From Legionella santicrucis (lineage in GTDB: Bacteria; Pseudomonadota; Gammaproteobacteria; Legionellales; Legionellaceae), in NCBI RefSeq assembly GCF_001468135.1, contig NZ_LNYU01000091.1, positions 105,751 through 169,750 of the forward strand: a stretch of 64,000 nucleotides of DNA, read 5' to 3'. Of the stretch, positions 28,263 to 36,901 are shown piece by piece; the stretch's first letter is position 1; the number at the start of each line of letters is the position of its first letter. The position numbers were made by a program, and so were the translations under genes. The notes beneath the pieces were generated by a model. That model saw only the letters and a program-made list of their open reading frames with translations, was not told where the DNA came from and searched no databases.

Positions 28263-31019
28263 TTACTTCAAAATTAATCCAAATCGTTTATCGTATTCAT
28301 GCTGTAATTCGGCATTTTCGTGACGAGACTTCATTAAAAGCTCTTCCTCTTGTTTACGGAGTTGTGCTGTATAAATTCCTTTCGGAATACCACTATATTT
28401 TTTCACTCCTGTTTCAGGCTTCGGTGGATTAATATTATTTGATTTTGTATATACCTTTTTTGCATCCTTGAAAAAACTTAGCAGTATTTTGGAAAGAATG
28501 GGTTGGAGGTCAAAATCCTTTTGAGTAATTCCCAAAAGAGAGTTGTTTTCGTGAGCCTCTTCGACAGGTAAGAATGAATCGTTTTCCATTAACCTTGTTG
28601 GAAAATAGGGACGACTCTTCTTTAGTACAGATAGCCGATTTAATCCATTGCTCTCTTTAGACAAAGATCTCTTTGGAATAGCATTTTCAATATACCCATT
28701 AAATTGATCATATTTGAAAATAGATTCTTCTGTTTCACACAGTAATAGCAACAAACGAGACCAGGTTCTTTCACGCTCAGACTTTGGAAGTTGTTTTTTA
28801 ATTTGAAGTAATAGCTCCTCTGAACTAAAGCTGGTTTGATTGATTAAAATAACCCGTCTACCACCTTGATCATGTGCATAATTAAGTATACGCATGAGTT
28901 GAGCCATGGAGGTTAGATCAATTTCCTTTCCAGAAAAAAAAGAATCATACTCCCTCATTTCAAGAGCTATCGTTTTGCAAGTAGTTTTTTCAAATTTTGA
29001 GGGATTTGCCGTGAGATAAGGTTCTATATATTGGGAGTGACCTTTACCAGAAAATGAGTACACGCCACCGGCTTTATGCACATGGATCCAGCGCTTTTGA
29101 ATAGGACGTAATTTATCGTAAGCAATACAATTTATAGAACTTGTATTACATAATGATCGGCGAATAGGAGCTAATTCCTTGTCCTCGTCAAAAGCTGGAA
29201 TTAGTTCAACACATCCTATCTTATTTTCGTTGATTTTCCAGATTGAATCACTCACTACAGCACCTATGGATTGGCCATCACGTTTTGAACGTAGACTTTC
29301 ACCTGCTAAATCCGCTTTATGATGCCAATTTAAGTATTGTGTCGAATCGTAAGGACTAAAAGGAGGATAATAATATTGTCCATCCAATTTATATCCATAA
29401 CAATTCTTAAAGCAAATAGACTCATTAGACGTAATAAATAATCCTTTTCCTGGATGACTCACATACCAGGAATATATTTTTTCAAGCAATAAATTACCGC
29501 TAAAACCTGCCAAATTATCGTCATCCAGAAATACTGCATCAGGATTAGTGGCTAATAAGCTATCGATTTCTAGGCCACAATCATCAAGATCAGAGAGGCT
29601 TTTGGCTTTATCCGCCCACCCGTTAACCATTACCTCTGAAATCCAGGCAACTTTTTTCCCTCTGGCTGTTAAATCTTTTGCAGCACATACTGCCGCTGCT
29701 GTTTTACCAACACCTGCTTTTCCACTTAATATAACAAATTTAGATTCGCCCGCTAATACGCTTTGACAAAATTGCTTGCTCATTGCCATGAGCTCTTTCT
29801 GTTGGGGTGTGTCTTGTTTAAATTGAGAAAAGTCCATTGAGGTTTTATTTTCGAATGGAATCACATCAAGTAATTCAATTGGCATAAGAGAGTAGTCAAT
29901 AGGTTGGGGTGAATAATCAATGGAATTAGAGGGTATGGTATTTTCCATGCGCTGTAACCAAGTTGCAAATTTATGCAAATCAAAGGTAAGCTCAAGCGCA
30001 GGATTTTGTTTCACATGAGAAAATTCACCTTCCGTGAACGTTTTATCACGTAATTTTTCAGCCTCATTAATTAATTGGCCATAAGTTTGTAAAAACCTGG
30101 GATTAAATTCTTCTGGGGTTGCCGCATACAAGGATAAACGCTCTATATCATAAGGTTTCCTGTCTTCATTAAATGCATCACGTAGTAAATTTAATACAGA
30201 AGCTTCTGTAATTCCTTGAGTGCTCTCTAAATGAGGGTCAAATATATAATATTGCTCGCCAATGACGATGCAATTTTCACCGCCATAATTTCCTCCAGGA
30301 TGTTTTAATAGGTATAAAGGCGTGTTTGTAAGATGTTTCACCTTTACAGAGGGAACATCTGTTATCTTGTCTGATAAAAATGAATAAAGTGGATTTCCAG
30401 AGTAAGGTTTGTCGCTATTCTCAATGCTATTGTAGACATTCTGAGTTATAAAAAATGGGGCACGTCCAAAACATTGATTAAATCTCTCATTACCTAACAT
30501 ATAACGAATACCAAACCACAAGCTTAATTGAGTAAACATACCACAATCGATGACTGTCGGTCCTTTGACTAATTCGTCTAACGCTTGAGCTGGCTGCTGT
30601 CCCTTATAAATAAGTGTGATAAAACCATCCTGCAATGTGGAATCCCATCCTGATGGGGCTAGAGTTGTTATTTGTGACGCCTTAATAGGTTCATGGTTAA
30701 GATGTTGGGCATTCCATAATTTTACTAAATCATTATTATAATGAAGGCCAGAATAAATATTTCCATACAATGTTTTTCTATTGTGTTCCTTATCAAGAGG
30801 ATTAGAGTTTGCCAACTCAATAAATTTTTTCACGCCTTCCATAAATATTTTAGAATCAACTGACTTGGGTTCAGCGAAGTTTGATAAAAATGTTTCTAGC
30901 TGAGGTGAAGAGGATGTCATTTGTAGCTCTCGAAAATATTTGATTGCTGGATGAATTTTTTTCGAAAGAGATGTATTTAATTTTGATTGAGGAGTAAAAA
31001 ATAAATTGATTTTTTTCAT
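28263..31019 (-). CDS. AAA+ ATPase with putative papain-like N-terminal region, effector candidate
   Basis: A 918-residue soluble protein with no close family I can name. Residues 150-265 contain Cys159 in VIDCGMFTQL, His240 in LLKHPGG and Asp261 in YYIFDPHL, in the order Cys-His-Asp of papain-like folds. Residues 425-535 form a P-loop ATPase of the DnaC/IstB-like AAA+ type: Walker A SGKAGVGKT (to 440), Walker B DAVFLDDD (494-501) and sensor 1 FITSNES. The rest is helical and has no obvious motif. There is no signal peptide or membrane segment. Size, lack of bacterial housekeeping relatives and its place just after the tRNA suggest a Legionella effector. Protease activity is inference. Confidence 0.6.
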   Translation of the reverse strand: MKKINLFFTPQSKLNTSLSKKIHPAIKYFRELQMTSSSPQLETFLSNFAEPKSVDSKIFMEGVKKFIELANSNPLDKEHNRKTLYGNIYSGLHYNNDLVKLWNAQHLNHEPIKASQITTLAPSGWDSTLQDGFITLIYKGQQPAQALDELVKGPTVIDCGMFTQLSLWFGIRYMLGNERFNQCFGRAPFFITQNVYNSIENSDKPYSGNPLYSFLSDKITDVPSVKVKHLTNTPLYLLKHPGGNYGGENCIVIGEQYYIFDPHLESTQGITEASVLNLLRDAFNEDRKPYDIERLSLYAATPEEFNPRFLQTYGQLINEAEKLRDKTFTEGEFSHVKQNPALELTFDLHKFATWLQRMENTIPSNSIDYSPQPIDYSLMPIELLDVIPFENKTSMDFSQFKQDTPQQKELMAMSKQFCQSVLAGESKFVILSGKAGVGKTAAAVCAAKDLTARGKKVAWISEVMVNGWADKAKSLSDLDDCGLEIDSLLATNPDAVFLDDDNLAGFSGNLLLEKIYSWYVSHPGKGLFITSNESICFKNCYGYKLDGQYYYPPFSPYDSTQYLNWHHKADLAGESLRSKRDGQSIGAVVSDSIWKINENKIGCVELIPAFDEDKELAPIRRSLCNTSSINCIAYDKLRPIQKRWIHVHKAGGVYSFSGKGHSQYIEPYLTANPSKFEKTTCKTIALEMREYDSFFSGKEIDLTSMAQLMRILNYAHDQGGRRVILINQTSFSSEELLLQIKKQLPKSERERTWSRLLLLLCETEESIFKYDQFNGYIENAIPKRSLSKESNGLNRLSVLKKSRPYFPTRLMENDSFLPVEEAHENNSLLGITQKDFDLQPILSKILLSFFKDAKKVYTKSNNINPPKPETGVKKYSGIPKGIYTAQLRKQEEELLMKSRHENAELQHEYDKRFGLILK

Positions 31020-31130
31020 AAAAGGATGTTTTTTAATTTAAAATGGAAAAATAAAATACATAAGTGCTGTTTTTAAGCACAAATGAAGCTGCGAGGAATT
31101 CATTAGACACCCTGCAAAACGAGACAAATA

Positions 31131-31283
31131 TTACTCCAATAGTTCAATTAATGTAACTATCAAAACATAACAGGCGCGTGCAATAGGAAAACATGGATGA
31201 GGAATATGCGGCAAAACTTGGGCCTTGAGTTTCCTACGTTCATCATGATGCATAAAACGGCAAACATCACAATAATCAAACAT
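31131..31283 (-). CDS. Small Cys/His-rich ORF
   Basis: A 50-codon reading frame beginning ATG at 31283 with GGAG eight bases upstream and ending TAA. The peptide starts MFDYCDVCRFMHHDERRKL, a CxxC followed by HH that could bind zinc, and has two more Cys and a hydrophobic C-terminal segment. The good ribosome binding site is the main argument for it. Its family is unknown; it might be a fragment of a larger gene. Confidence 0.4.
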   Translation of the reverse strand: MFDYCDVCRFMHHDERRKLKAQVLPHIPHPCFPIARACYVLIVTLIELLE

Positions 31284-31336
31284 AATTGCATCTCCAAATC
31301 GCTTCCCTAGCTAAGAATAATTTGAGAAATTTTTAA

Positions 31337-32398
31337 TTAATAACAGTTCATCGTATTCGAGTTCTTTAGCTCATGCAAGGAACAATCTTGAACAAGGCTT
31401 TCTCCTTTTATAGCCAAATCATAGTTATACTTTAAATTATATTTTTTATAAATAGCATGAATAAATGCTTCATAATTATCACGGTCATTAACATCATCAA
31501 ACATATAATTAGGATGACTAGAATGCTCTAGTTCTAAAAGATAAACATCATTCTTACCTTTATCTGCTAAAGTTTGAGCAATATTTCTTGTGTTTTTGCA
31601 GGTTACCACTGTATCTTTTTTTGATGTTATAAAAACAATTGGAACCCCTTCAGGAAATTCTTCAACACTTTTTAGTGGTGAGGGTCCTTGAGGATCGTAC
31701 TGCATCAAGTTATATTTCTTAAAAAAAGAAAAACCTGAAGTTATCGCACTTGTAATTCTTTTTGAAAGAAAATCTACTGGGATTATATTTGTAACTCTGC
31801 TGGGTATGACATTTTGTACAGAATCAATAGCCCCTTCTAAGACCACTAATTTTACTTCTGGATATTTTTCTTTTGCAAAAGCGCAAAATGTTGCCGCGGT
31901 ACCACGAGAAACACCCCATAAAATAAGTCCCGTTGTTTTATCTTTACTAACTAGCCAGGAATCATATTTCTTTCGATGAGATTGTATATCAGTTTCTTGG
32001 CCAATACTCACCTGCGAAAGAATTGGAGCATGAAATGCCACTGATTCTGTTTTTGGCATACTCGATGCAAAGTGAAACCCATAATACCAATTTGATCCCC
32101 AGGTTATAGCCGAACCTATTATTTTAATAGGATTAAAATAGGATAAATACGAATCAAAAGGCTTTAAATTTACATCGGCAATCTCTACACCTATATGCAA
32201 TTTATAAATTACATTAAGAGGCGAAAGGTTATTACGCCCAGTACACCACATTGTTTCGCCAGTTGTTGCAGTAATTTCTTGATTTCCCACATACTTAAGT
32301 GCTTGAGTTTGAGAAGAGCCATTACCTTGAAAAAATAGAGTATCGCATAACTCTCCTGACTCTATCTCTCTTAATTTTTTTATTCTTTTTTCTTCCAT
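31337..32398 (-). CDS. Alpha/beta hydrolase, putative effector lipase
   Basis: A 353-residue soluble protein with the alpha/beta hydrolase nucleophile elbow GLILWGVSRG (Ser164), an acid in FITSKKDTVV (Asp262) and a candidate base in ELEHSSHPNY (His292 or His295), in the expected order and spacing. It has no signal peptide, so it is not a conventional secreted lipase. Its N-terminal 100 residues are not typical of housekeeping esterases. Isolated minus-strand gene in the accessory region. The hydrolase fold is well supported; the substrate and delivery to host cells are inference. Confidence 0.7.
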   Translation of the reverse strand: MEEKRIKKLREIESGELCDTLFFQGNGSSQTQALKYVGNQEITATTGETMWCTGRNNLSPLNVIYKLHIGVEIADVNLKPFDSYLSYFNPIKIIGSAITWGSNWYYGFHFASSMPKTESVAFHAPILSQVSIGQETDIQSHRKKYDSWLVSKDKTTGLILWGVSRGTAATFCAFAKEKYPEVKLVVLEGAIDSVQNVIPSRVTNIIPVDFLSKRITSAITSGFSFFKKYNLMQYDPQGPSPLKSVEEFPEGVPIVFITSKKDTVVTCKNTRNIAQTLADKGKNDVYLLELEHSSHPNYMFDDVNDRDNYEAFIHAIYKKYNLKYNYDLAIKGESLVQDCSLHELKNSNTMNCY

Positions 32399-32784
32399 AG
32401 ATATTATAAATCAATCGATTATCTTAAAAAAATGATACCAAAAAACCGGCAAAATTAAAGATAGATAAATAAAAACTCTGTATTATTTTAGATTAAGGAA
32501 AGCTTCTTCGTTAAATACTTTTTGATGTAATCTTAACACTTGCGATATCCATGCCAGTCTCCAGATTATGATCCTCATGTTTGCCTCCATGGTCTTTCAT
32601 TTTGCAAATGCTCAATAATAAAATCAAAAAAATTGCTATTCTTTCCTTGTTTTGAGATCTTTTTTAAATCGCGCTTAAACTAAGTTGCTAATTCTAATTC
32701 AAGCATTATCTATAGAATCCCATAAATCTTTCATAGTTTAAATCGCTCGTCATTACTAGACTCTAACTCGATCATTGCGTCATG
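32399..32784. other. Intergenic region with a gene remnant
   Basis: Apart from the short minus-strand reading at 32511-32600 and the end repeat at 32789, nothing recognisable is present. Confidence 0.35.
32511..32600 (-). pseudogene. Short exported-protein remnant
   Basis: A minus-strand frame of 29 codons from the ATG at 32600 (MKDHGGKHEDHNLETGMDIA...), continuing open upstream through a strongly hydrophobic stretch (IAIFLILLLSIC) that looks like a signal peptide but has no proper start codon. The tail resembles the N-terminal part of small exported DUF2790-like proteins. It is probably a decayed small exported protein. Low confidence. Confidence 0.3.
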
Positions 32785-33378
32785 TTACGTTAAGTTGACG
32801 GTGCTCTGCCAAACTTTTATTTGAGGAGATTCGTGAATGAGATTAATCAGGTTCAAGATAAAATTATCATGAATCTCGTAAGCCAGCCATAACTCAAACC
32901 CCAGACCAATGAGCACAATGAACCACGAAGGAAATTTCCAAGCCATTCCAAAGCCCATTATCATCGATAAAGTATCACTTAGAGAATTGATAACACTATC
33001 ACCGCTGTACCCTGCGGCTAATGCTTGCTGACGATATCGCTGTATTATTACAGGCGTATTTTCAATTACTTCCCACGAAATCTCAACCCCAACCGCAAAT
33101 ATCAAGCGTAAACTAACAGGTGTTTTAGGAAAGAAAAGCCAGCTCAGGAAATAAAAAATAAAACCATGAATTATATGGGTAAAAGTATACCAGTCGGTCA
33201 AATGCTGAGAATTACCAGCACTGGCTATATTACCTTCCCATAGTTTAATGTAACCACAAACACAAATCAGCGGTTGCCCCATTATAAGAAGTAAGCCAGC
33301 CTGAATTAGTAACATGAGTAGTATCAATATACTAGTATGCTTTATCGCATGCATAAATACCTGCGTCTCGAATCTCAT
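32785..33378 (-). CDS. UPF0314/DUF2585 family membrane protein
   Basis: A 197-residue integral membrane protein. The family pattern is clear: a first membrane helix, MGQPLICVCGYIKLWEGN, then GNSQHLTDWYTFTHIIHGFIFY, EISWEVIENTPVIIQRYR, and YSGDSVINSLSDTLSMIMGFGMA. DUF2585 proteins have no known function and occur mostly in alphaproteobacteria, so this copy may be acquired. A second ATG at 33354 has a better ribosome binding site than the first. The last codons lie in one of a pair of 12-bp inverted repeats that flank the gene. Confidence 0.85.
   Translation of the reverse strand: MRFETQVFMHAIKHTSILILLMLLIQAGLLLIMGQPLICVCGYIKLWEGNIASAGNSQHLTDWYTFTHIIHGFIFYFLSWLFFPKTPVSLRLIFAVGVEISWEVIENTPVIIQRYRQQALAAGYSGDSVINSLSDTLSMIMGFGMAWKFPSWFIVLIGLGFELWLAYEIHDNFILNLINLIHESPQIKVWQSTVNLT
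32789..32800 (+). repeat. Inverted repeat copy A (GTTAAGTTGACG)
   Basis: Perfect 12-bp partner of copy B at 33548-33559 in the opposite orientation, enclosing the UPF0314 gene. It also overlaps the last codons of that gene. Confidence 0.6.
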
Positions 33379-33547
33379 TGCCAGTAAAGTATAGCCTGCT
33401 TTTAAACTTTGCTTTCGCTTTTGATATTTAACTGCCAGATTATTTCAAGAGAATATATTTGGGTACCTTAACGAGAGTAAGAGAGGGTATTGTCGAATTT
33501 TAGACGCAAAGAATCTGTGCTACAGCGGATTTCCAAATTTTTGGCGT

Positions 33548-33559
33548 CGTCAACTTAAC
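33548..33559 (-). repeat. Inverted repeat copy B (GTTAAGTTGACG)
   Basis: Perfect inverted copy of the 12-mer at 32789. It directly abuts a 5'-truncated reading frame at 33561, as expected for an insertion boundary. Confidence 0.6.
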
Positions 33560-33560
33560 T

Positions 33561-33746
33561 TTGAGCCAAACTGAAATTTATTTAGCCGGTGAAAGAGATG
33601 CAGGAACAAAAGCCTATAAGATGTCATTATCCTGCGGAGCTAATCAGTATTGCAGTATTGATGTGAGTTATGAACGGTACGCTAATGGTACCTTAAGTGT
33701 GACATTCACTGTAGGTTTCATTAAATCGCCCCTCTCTTCAAAATAA
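33561..33746 (+). pseudogene. 5'-truncated fragment of an unknown protein
   Basis: A 61-codon frame (SQTEIYLAGERDAGTKAYKM... GTLSVTFTVGF) with coding-like content but no ribosome binding site; its only start is a TTG directly beside repeat copy B, and a stop codon lies just before. The beta-strand pattern and the cysteine pair suggest the C-terminus of an exported protein. The original gene was probably cut by insertion of the repeat-bounded segment. Confidence 0.4.
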
Positions 33747-33814
33747 TTTGAAATCATGAGTTTTACCACATATTAAGCCTAACTGGCAATGCACTAAACA
33801 TGCTGCAGAAAATT

Positions 33815-34954
33815 TTAGTTAAATTCAAGTTGGAAACTTGTTCCTTGAACTGTTTTACTTCCAGCAACTTGAGAATCAGGATTTGAGTTGCCAAATAGTG
33901 TTTGAGATGTAGATATAAGAAGAGCGGCCAATTTTGATTCATTCAGCTTCTTTTCTTCCTCAGTAATAGAAGGGTCCTTAGGTGCGAATTTCTTGGCTTG
34001 ACTAAGTGCTTCTTCGGCCTTATCCCACTTTTTCTCTGATCTATAAGTACAAGCAATATTTAACCAAGCATCTGCAATTTCTTGTTTATCCTCTGTTTTA
34101 TCCAAGATAGAAGAAAAGTATTTTCTTGCTTCTAGGAAACAATCCTGTTTAAAAAGAGACATTCCAATTTGATTAATGACAATAAGATGTTCTGGATCAA
34201 GAAAAAATGCTTCCAAATAAGTTTCATGCGCTTTTTTATAATCTTTATTTTTATACAAATGGTGGCCGTATTGCGCTAAACACTCTATAAGGTTAGATAA
34301 AACAATGTTTCTTAATGCTAAGTCTTGTTCGTTACATACTGATAAAGCTTTTCGGTAATAATGTATTGCATAACTAAAATTGCTTGCTATATTCTTCTGT
34401 ACAGCATCTTCGTCTTCAACAACTCTTTCAAGAACCTCAACGTATTGTTCATACCAACTGGCTACACTTTGTAAAAATACAGGATTGTCACTACATATTT
34501 CCAAAGCTTTTTTGATAAAAGCTTCCGCTCCTCTAAACAGCTTAGCGCTATTTGCCAAGTCTGTTTCAAGATAATCCAGAGCGGATTTTATATAAAGCAA
34601 ACCCATGTTATTCCAAGCAGAAGCACCAGACGGATAAATTTTGGTTGCCATCTCGTAACATCTTAATGCCGCAGTGTCCTTGTTTTCCGATTCATAACAT
34701 TGGCCTAATAAATCGAATGCATATGAAACATTAGCAACTTCATCTAAATTATTTTGTCTTAATTCAATGAATTTTTTTAAAGGAGAAATAGCTTGTTGTT
34801 TTTCATCACAAAAAAAGAAACATTTTCCTAAATAAAGATAGCTTTCCGCTACTTCTGGGTTTTTATCAATTGATTGAAGAAAAAAATCTTTAGCTACTCC
34901 ATAATTCTTTTCATCAAATGCTTTTACTCCATCTATATGAAACGAATTAAACAA
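33815..34954 (-). CDS. Tetratricopeptide repeat (TPR) protein
   Basis: A 379-residue protein made of TPR hairpins: AESYLYLGKCFFFCDEKQQA, YAFDLLGQCYESENKDTAAL, SAWNNMGLLYIKSALDYLE, EHLIVINQIGMSLFKQDCFL and AWLNIACTYRSEKKWDKAEEA are the clearest. TPRs mediate protein-protein contact. No signal peptide, membrane segment or catalytic domain is seen, so it is a soluble scaffold or an effector. The start codon is TTG with AGGA six bases upstream. It is alone between two gene-poor stretches; the role is unknown. Confidence 0.8.
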   Translation of the reverse strand: MFNSFHIDGVKAFDEKNYGVAKDFFLQSIDKNPEVAESYLYLGKCFFFCDEKQQAISPLKKFIELRQNNLDEVANVSYAFDLLGQCYESENKDTAALRCYEMATKIYPSGASAWNNMGLLYIKSALDYLETDLANSAKLFRGAEAFIKKALEICSDNPVFLQSVASWYEQYVEVLERVVEDEDAVQKNIASNFSYAIHYYRKALSVCNEQDLALRNIVLSNLIECLAQYGHHLYKNKDYKKAHETYLEAFFLDPEHLIVINQIGMSLFKQDCFLEARKYFSSILDKTEDKQEIADAWLNIACTYRSEKKWDKAEEALSQAKKFAPKDPSITEEEKKLNESKLAALLISTSQTLFGNSNPDSQVAGSKTVQGTSFQLEFN

Positions 34955-35512
34955 ACTGAATCCTATTTATTACCATTATAAATGGTCATAATTTTATCAT
35001 AGAAGGTCATGTATTTATATAAGATTTCAGATAAGTACTTGCCATAGACTAGAGGTATGGAGATTGTTTTTGTATTGGTATTCCCAATAGAAAATAAACG
35101 TTCAGTGTCTGCTTTTAAAATTAATCAGACCTAATTTAACATTCTAATCCGCGCCTCTTCAGATTAATGCTCGATGATAAATTCAGCTCAAATTCGGCTT
35201 AATCCTATTTCAATAGATTAGCCACGCGCTGCGTGACGAATTTACAAGGTAAAATTGTCTCAGATCTTTAGTGTATTAACACTAAACTCGTTTTCCATAT
35301 TTTTTAGTTACAAGCTCCGTTGGAGAGACTTTGAATTGGGCTTTTAAAAGTGAAGGTAGAAGCTATTTTTTATAACTCTCTTTTTTCGTCCAACAATTCG
35401 CGACTATATCAAAGCAAAACAAAACTCGGAATATGAATAATGCATAGAATAAATTGATTTAATGATAAGATTGATAGACACCTCTTATTCCCTACTTCCC
35501 TGTAGGTCCAAT
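34955..35512. other. Gene-poor region
   Basis: About 560 bases. A short minus-strand open stretch near 35300-35360 (ending KKYGKRV) may be the tail of a lost gene, and a small palindrome CACGC-GCT-GCGTG lies near 35223-35235. No convincing gene was found. Confidence 0.35.
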
Positions 35513-35737
35513 TTACAATGTCATATTCGGTGTAGCACTGTTTTTAGTATATTGCTCTAATTCCTCTTCCAAATCGGATACTCTTATCTTTGCTCCCTCA
35601 AGCAGCTGTTTTATTGACGAGAGAAACATGTAGCGATCAATACCACGATCATCGTTATCAGCAACTTCCTTTTCCAGGCCCTTAAGGCGGTTCCTTTCTT
35701 TAGTTAATTCGGCTTCTATTTCTACTTTTAATCTCAT
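35513..35737 (-). CDS. Hypothetical short coiled-coil protein
   Basis: A 74-residue, strongly charged peptide that forms one heptad-patterned helix (VEIEAELTKERNRLKGLEKE) and a second one (IRVSDLEEELEQYTK). GGAG lies upstream of the ATG, with a further GGA closer in. No family is recognised; it could be a small structural or regulatory protein. No partner gene is adjacent. Confidence 0.5.
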   Translation of the reverse strand: MRLKVEIEAELTKERNRLKGLEKEVADNDDRGIDRYMFLSSIKQLLEGAKIRVSDLEEELEQYTKNSATPNMTL

Positions 35738-35924
35738 TTTTCCATTTCTCCATTTAGAGTATAATCTTAATATTTTATATTAAAACAATATGGTTATAAC
35801 ATATTACCCATGTTTTTTTATACTATCTATTTACTTGAAATCAATTAAGATTTGCTTTTGGGACAGTTAATATTATTCATTGTGTTATATTGATACAATG
35901 TATTTTTAATGAAGATATACTTTT

Positions 35925-36644
35925 ATGGATACATCCAAAAACAAAGCTGCTTCCATTGCAGCCACTCAAGAGCTAAGAGCTCTGTTTGAAATCGAAAATA
36001 CCAACAGACAAGCTGCTTGGTATGATCGTCTAATAACGTGCCTACCCCACGCTATCTTCACTAGTGGTGAACCTCAGATCATCTTCAATCCCGCAGGTCT
36101 CACCTACTATAATCTCGAGCTATCTGAAACCATCCCTGAAGATGGCAGCCCCCTAACAAGCTATACCATTCCTGAACTCATCGATACGTTCTTAATCAAC
36201 GAAGGGGTTGGCATAGCCATCGAAGCGCGTAATCCAAAACAAGCTATCGATCTCAGCTATGGCGACGTCTTAGGTTTCCATCTCTATCGTACGTTTGCTG
36301 AACCAGAGAGCCATCCCTTCAAAACAGATAAAGCGCATGTCCATATTATTCGCGAAGGAACGGATATCCTTATCAGCGACGTTCCAACGACGATCCTACC
36401 CGATACCTCAATAAAATTACTTGAAGCCATCATGAAGCATTTCGATATCAACGACGCCAAAATCAAACTCGCCTATCTCCCAGAAACCGAGCAGCATGAG
36501 TTAGTCTTCTCGATTGATAAGAATCAATTTGCACAAAACAAAATACAAGCACTGCTTCAAAAATTAGGCTGGTTTTTACCAAGGTATTACTCATATTTGG
36601 CTTGTGATTTGAATAACTTATCCCCTATAGTTGAAAAACACTAA
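35925..36644 (+). CDS. Hypothetical protein with divergent composition
   Basis: A 239-residue soluble protein with mixed alpha/beta pattern (YDRLITCLPHAIFTS, GDVLGFHLYRTFAEPESHPF, KAHVHIIREGTDILISDVPT). I recognise no domain and see no signal peptide or membrane segment. The first two-thirds of the gene is clearly richer in G+C than its neighbours and prefers C-ending codons (ATC, CTC, GCC), while the last 100 bases return to local AT-rich use. That contrast points to recent transfer, perhaps with recombination near the 3' end. Function unknown. Confidence 0.6.
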   Translation: MDTSKNKAASIAATQELRALFEIENTNRQAAWYDRLITCLPHAIFTSGEPQIIFNPAGLTYYNLELSETIPEDGSPLTSYTIPELIDTFLINEGVGIAIEARNPKQAIDLSYGDVLGFHLYRTFAEPESHPFKTDKAHVHIIREGTDILISDVPTTILPDTSIKLLEAIMKHFDINDAKIKLAYLPETEQHELVFSIDKNQFAQNKIQALLQKLGWFLPRYYSYLACDLNNLSPIVEKH

Positions 36645-36798
36645 AGCAGATGGAGTGATCCATTTTGGTGGAACATCATGATAGGAAGACAGCCTGTCGA
36701 AAAATTCCCATTGAAAGTTACTTTTTATTATCATGGATAAGGTTAATGAAAGGCGAATAAAGCCAAGGAAAATCGTCCGAAATAGTAGAAATTGAGGC

Positions 36799-36837
36799 TC
36801 TAATGTAATGAATCATCCCACCCGCTGAGTTGGTAAA
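36799..36837 (+). repeat. Dispersed repeat, copy 1
   Basis: Shares TCTAATrTAATGAATC, a following TCC, and TGAGTTGGyAAA with 46304-46340, allowing a 3-base gap. The second copy sits directly before an IS6-like transposase remnant, so this may be the scar of the same element. Confidence 0.5.
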
Positions 36838-36863
36838 TTGTTTGTTACATTAAAGCCCTAAAA

Positions 36864-36880
36864 GTTAAGTTGGCGATGCC
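36864..36880 (+). repeat. Dispersed 17-bp repeat GTTAAGTTGGCGATGCC
   Basis: Member of a family with consensus GTTAAGTTGrCGryGCC, also found at 32789 (plus), 33543-33559 (minus) and 44388 (plus). Probably the end of a mobile element. Confidence 0.5.
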
Positions 36881-36901
36881 GTCTGTATATTAGAGCAACG
36901 A

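Noticed and set aside
35223-35235. CACGC-GCT-GCGTG palindrome as a terminator
   Set aside because: Short stem, no T-run and no gene ending nearby.
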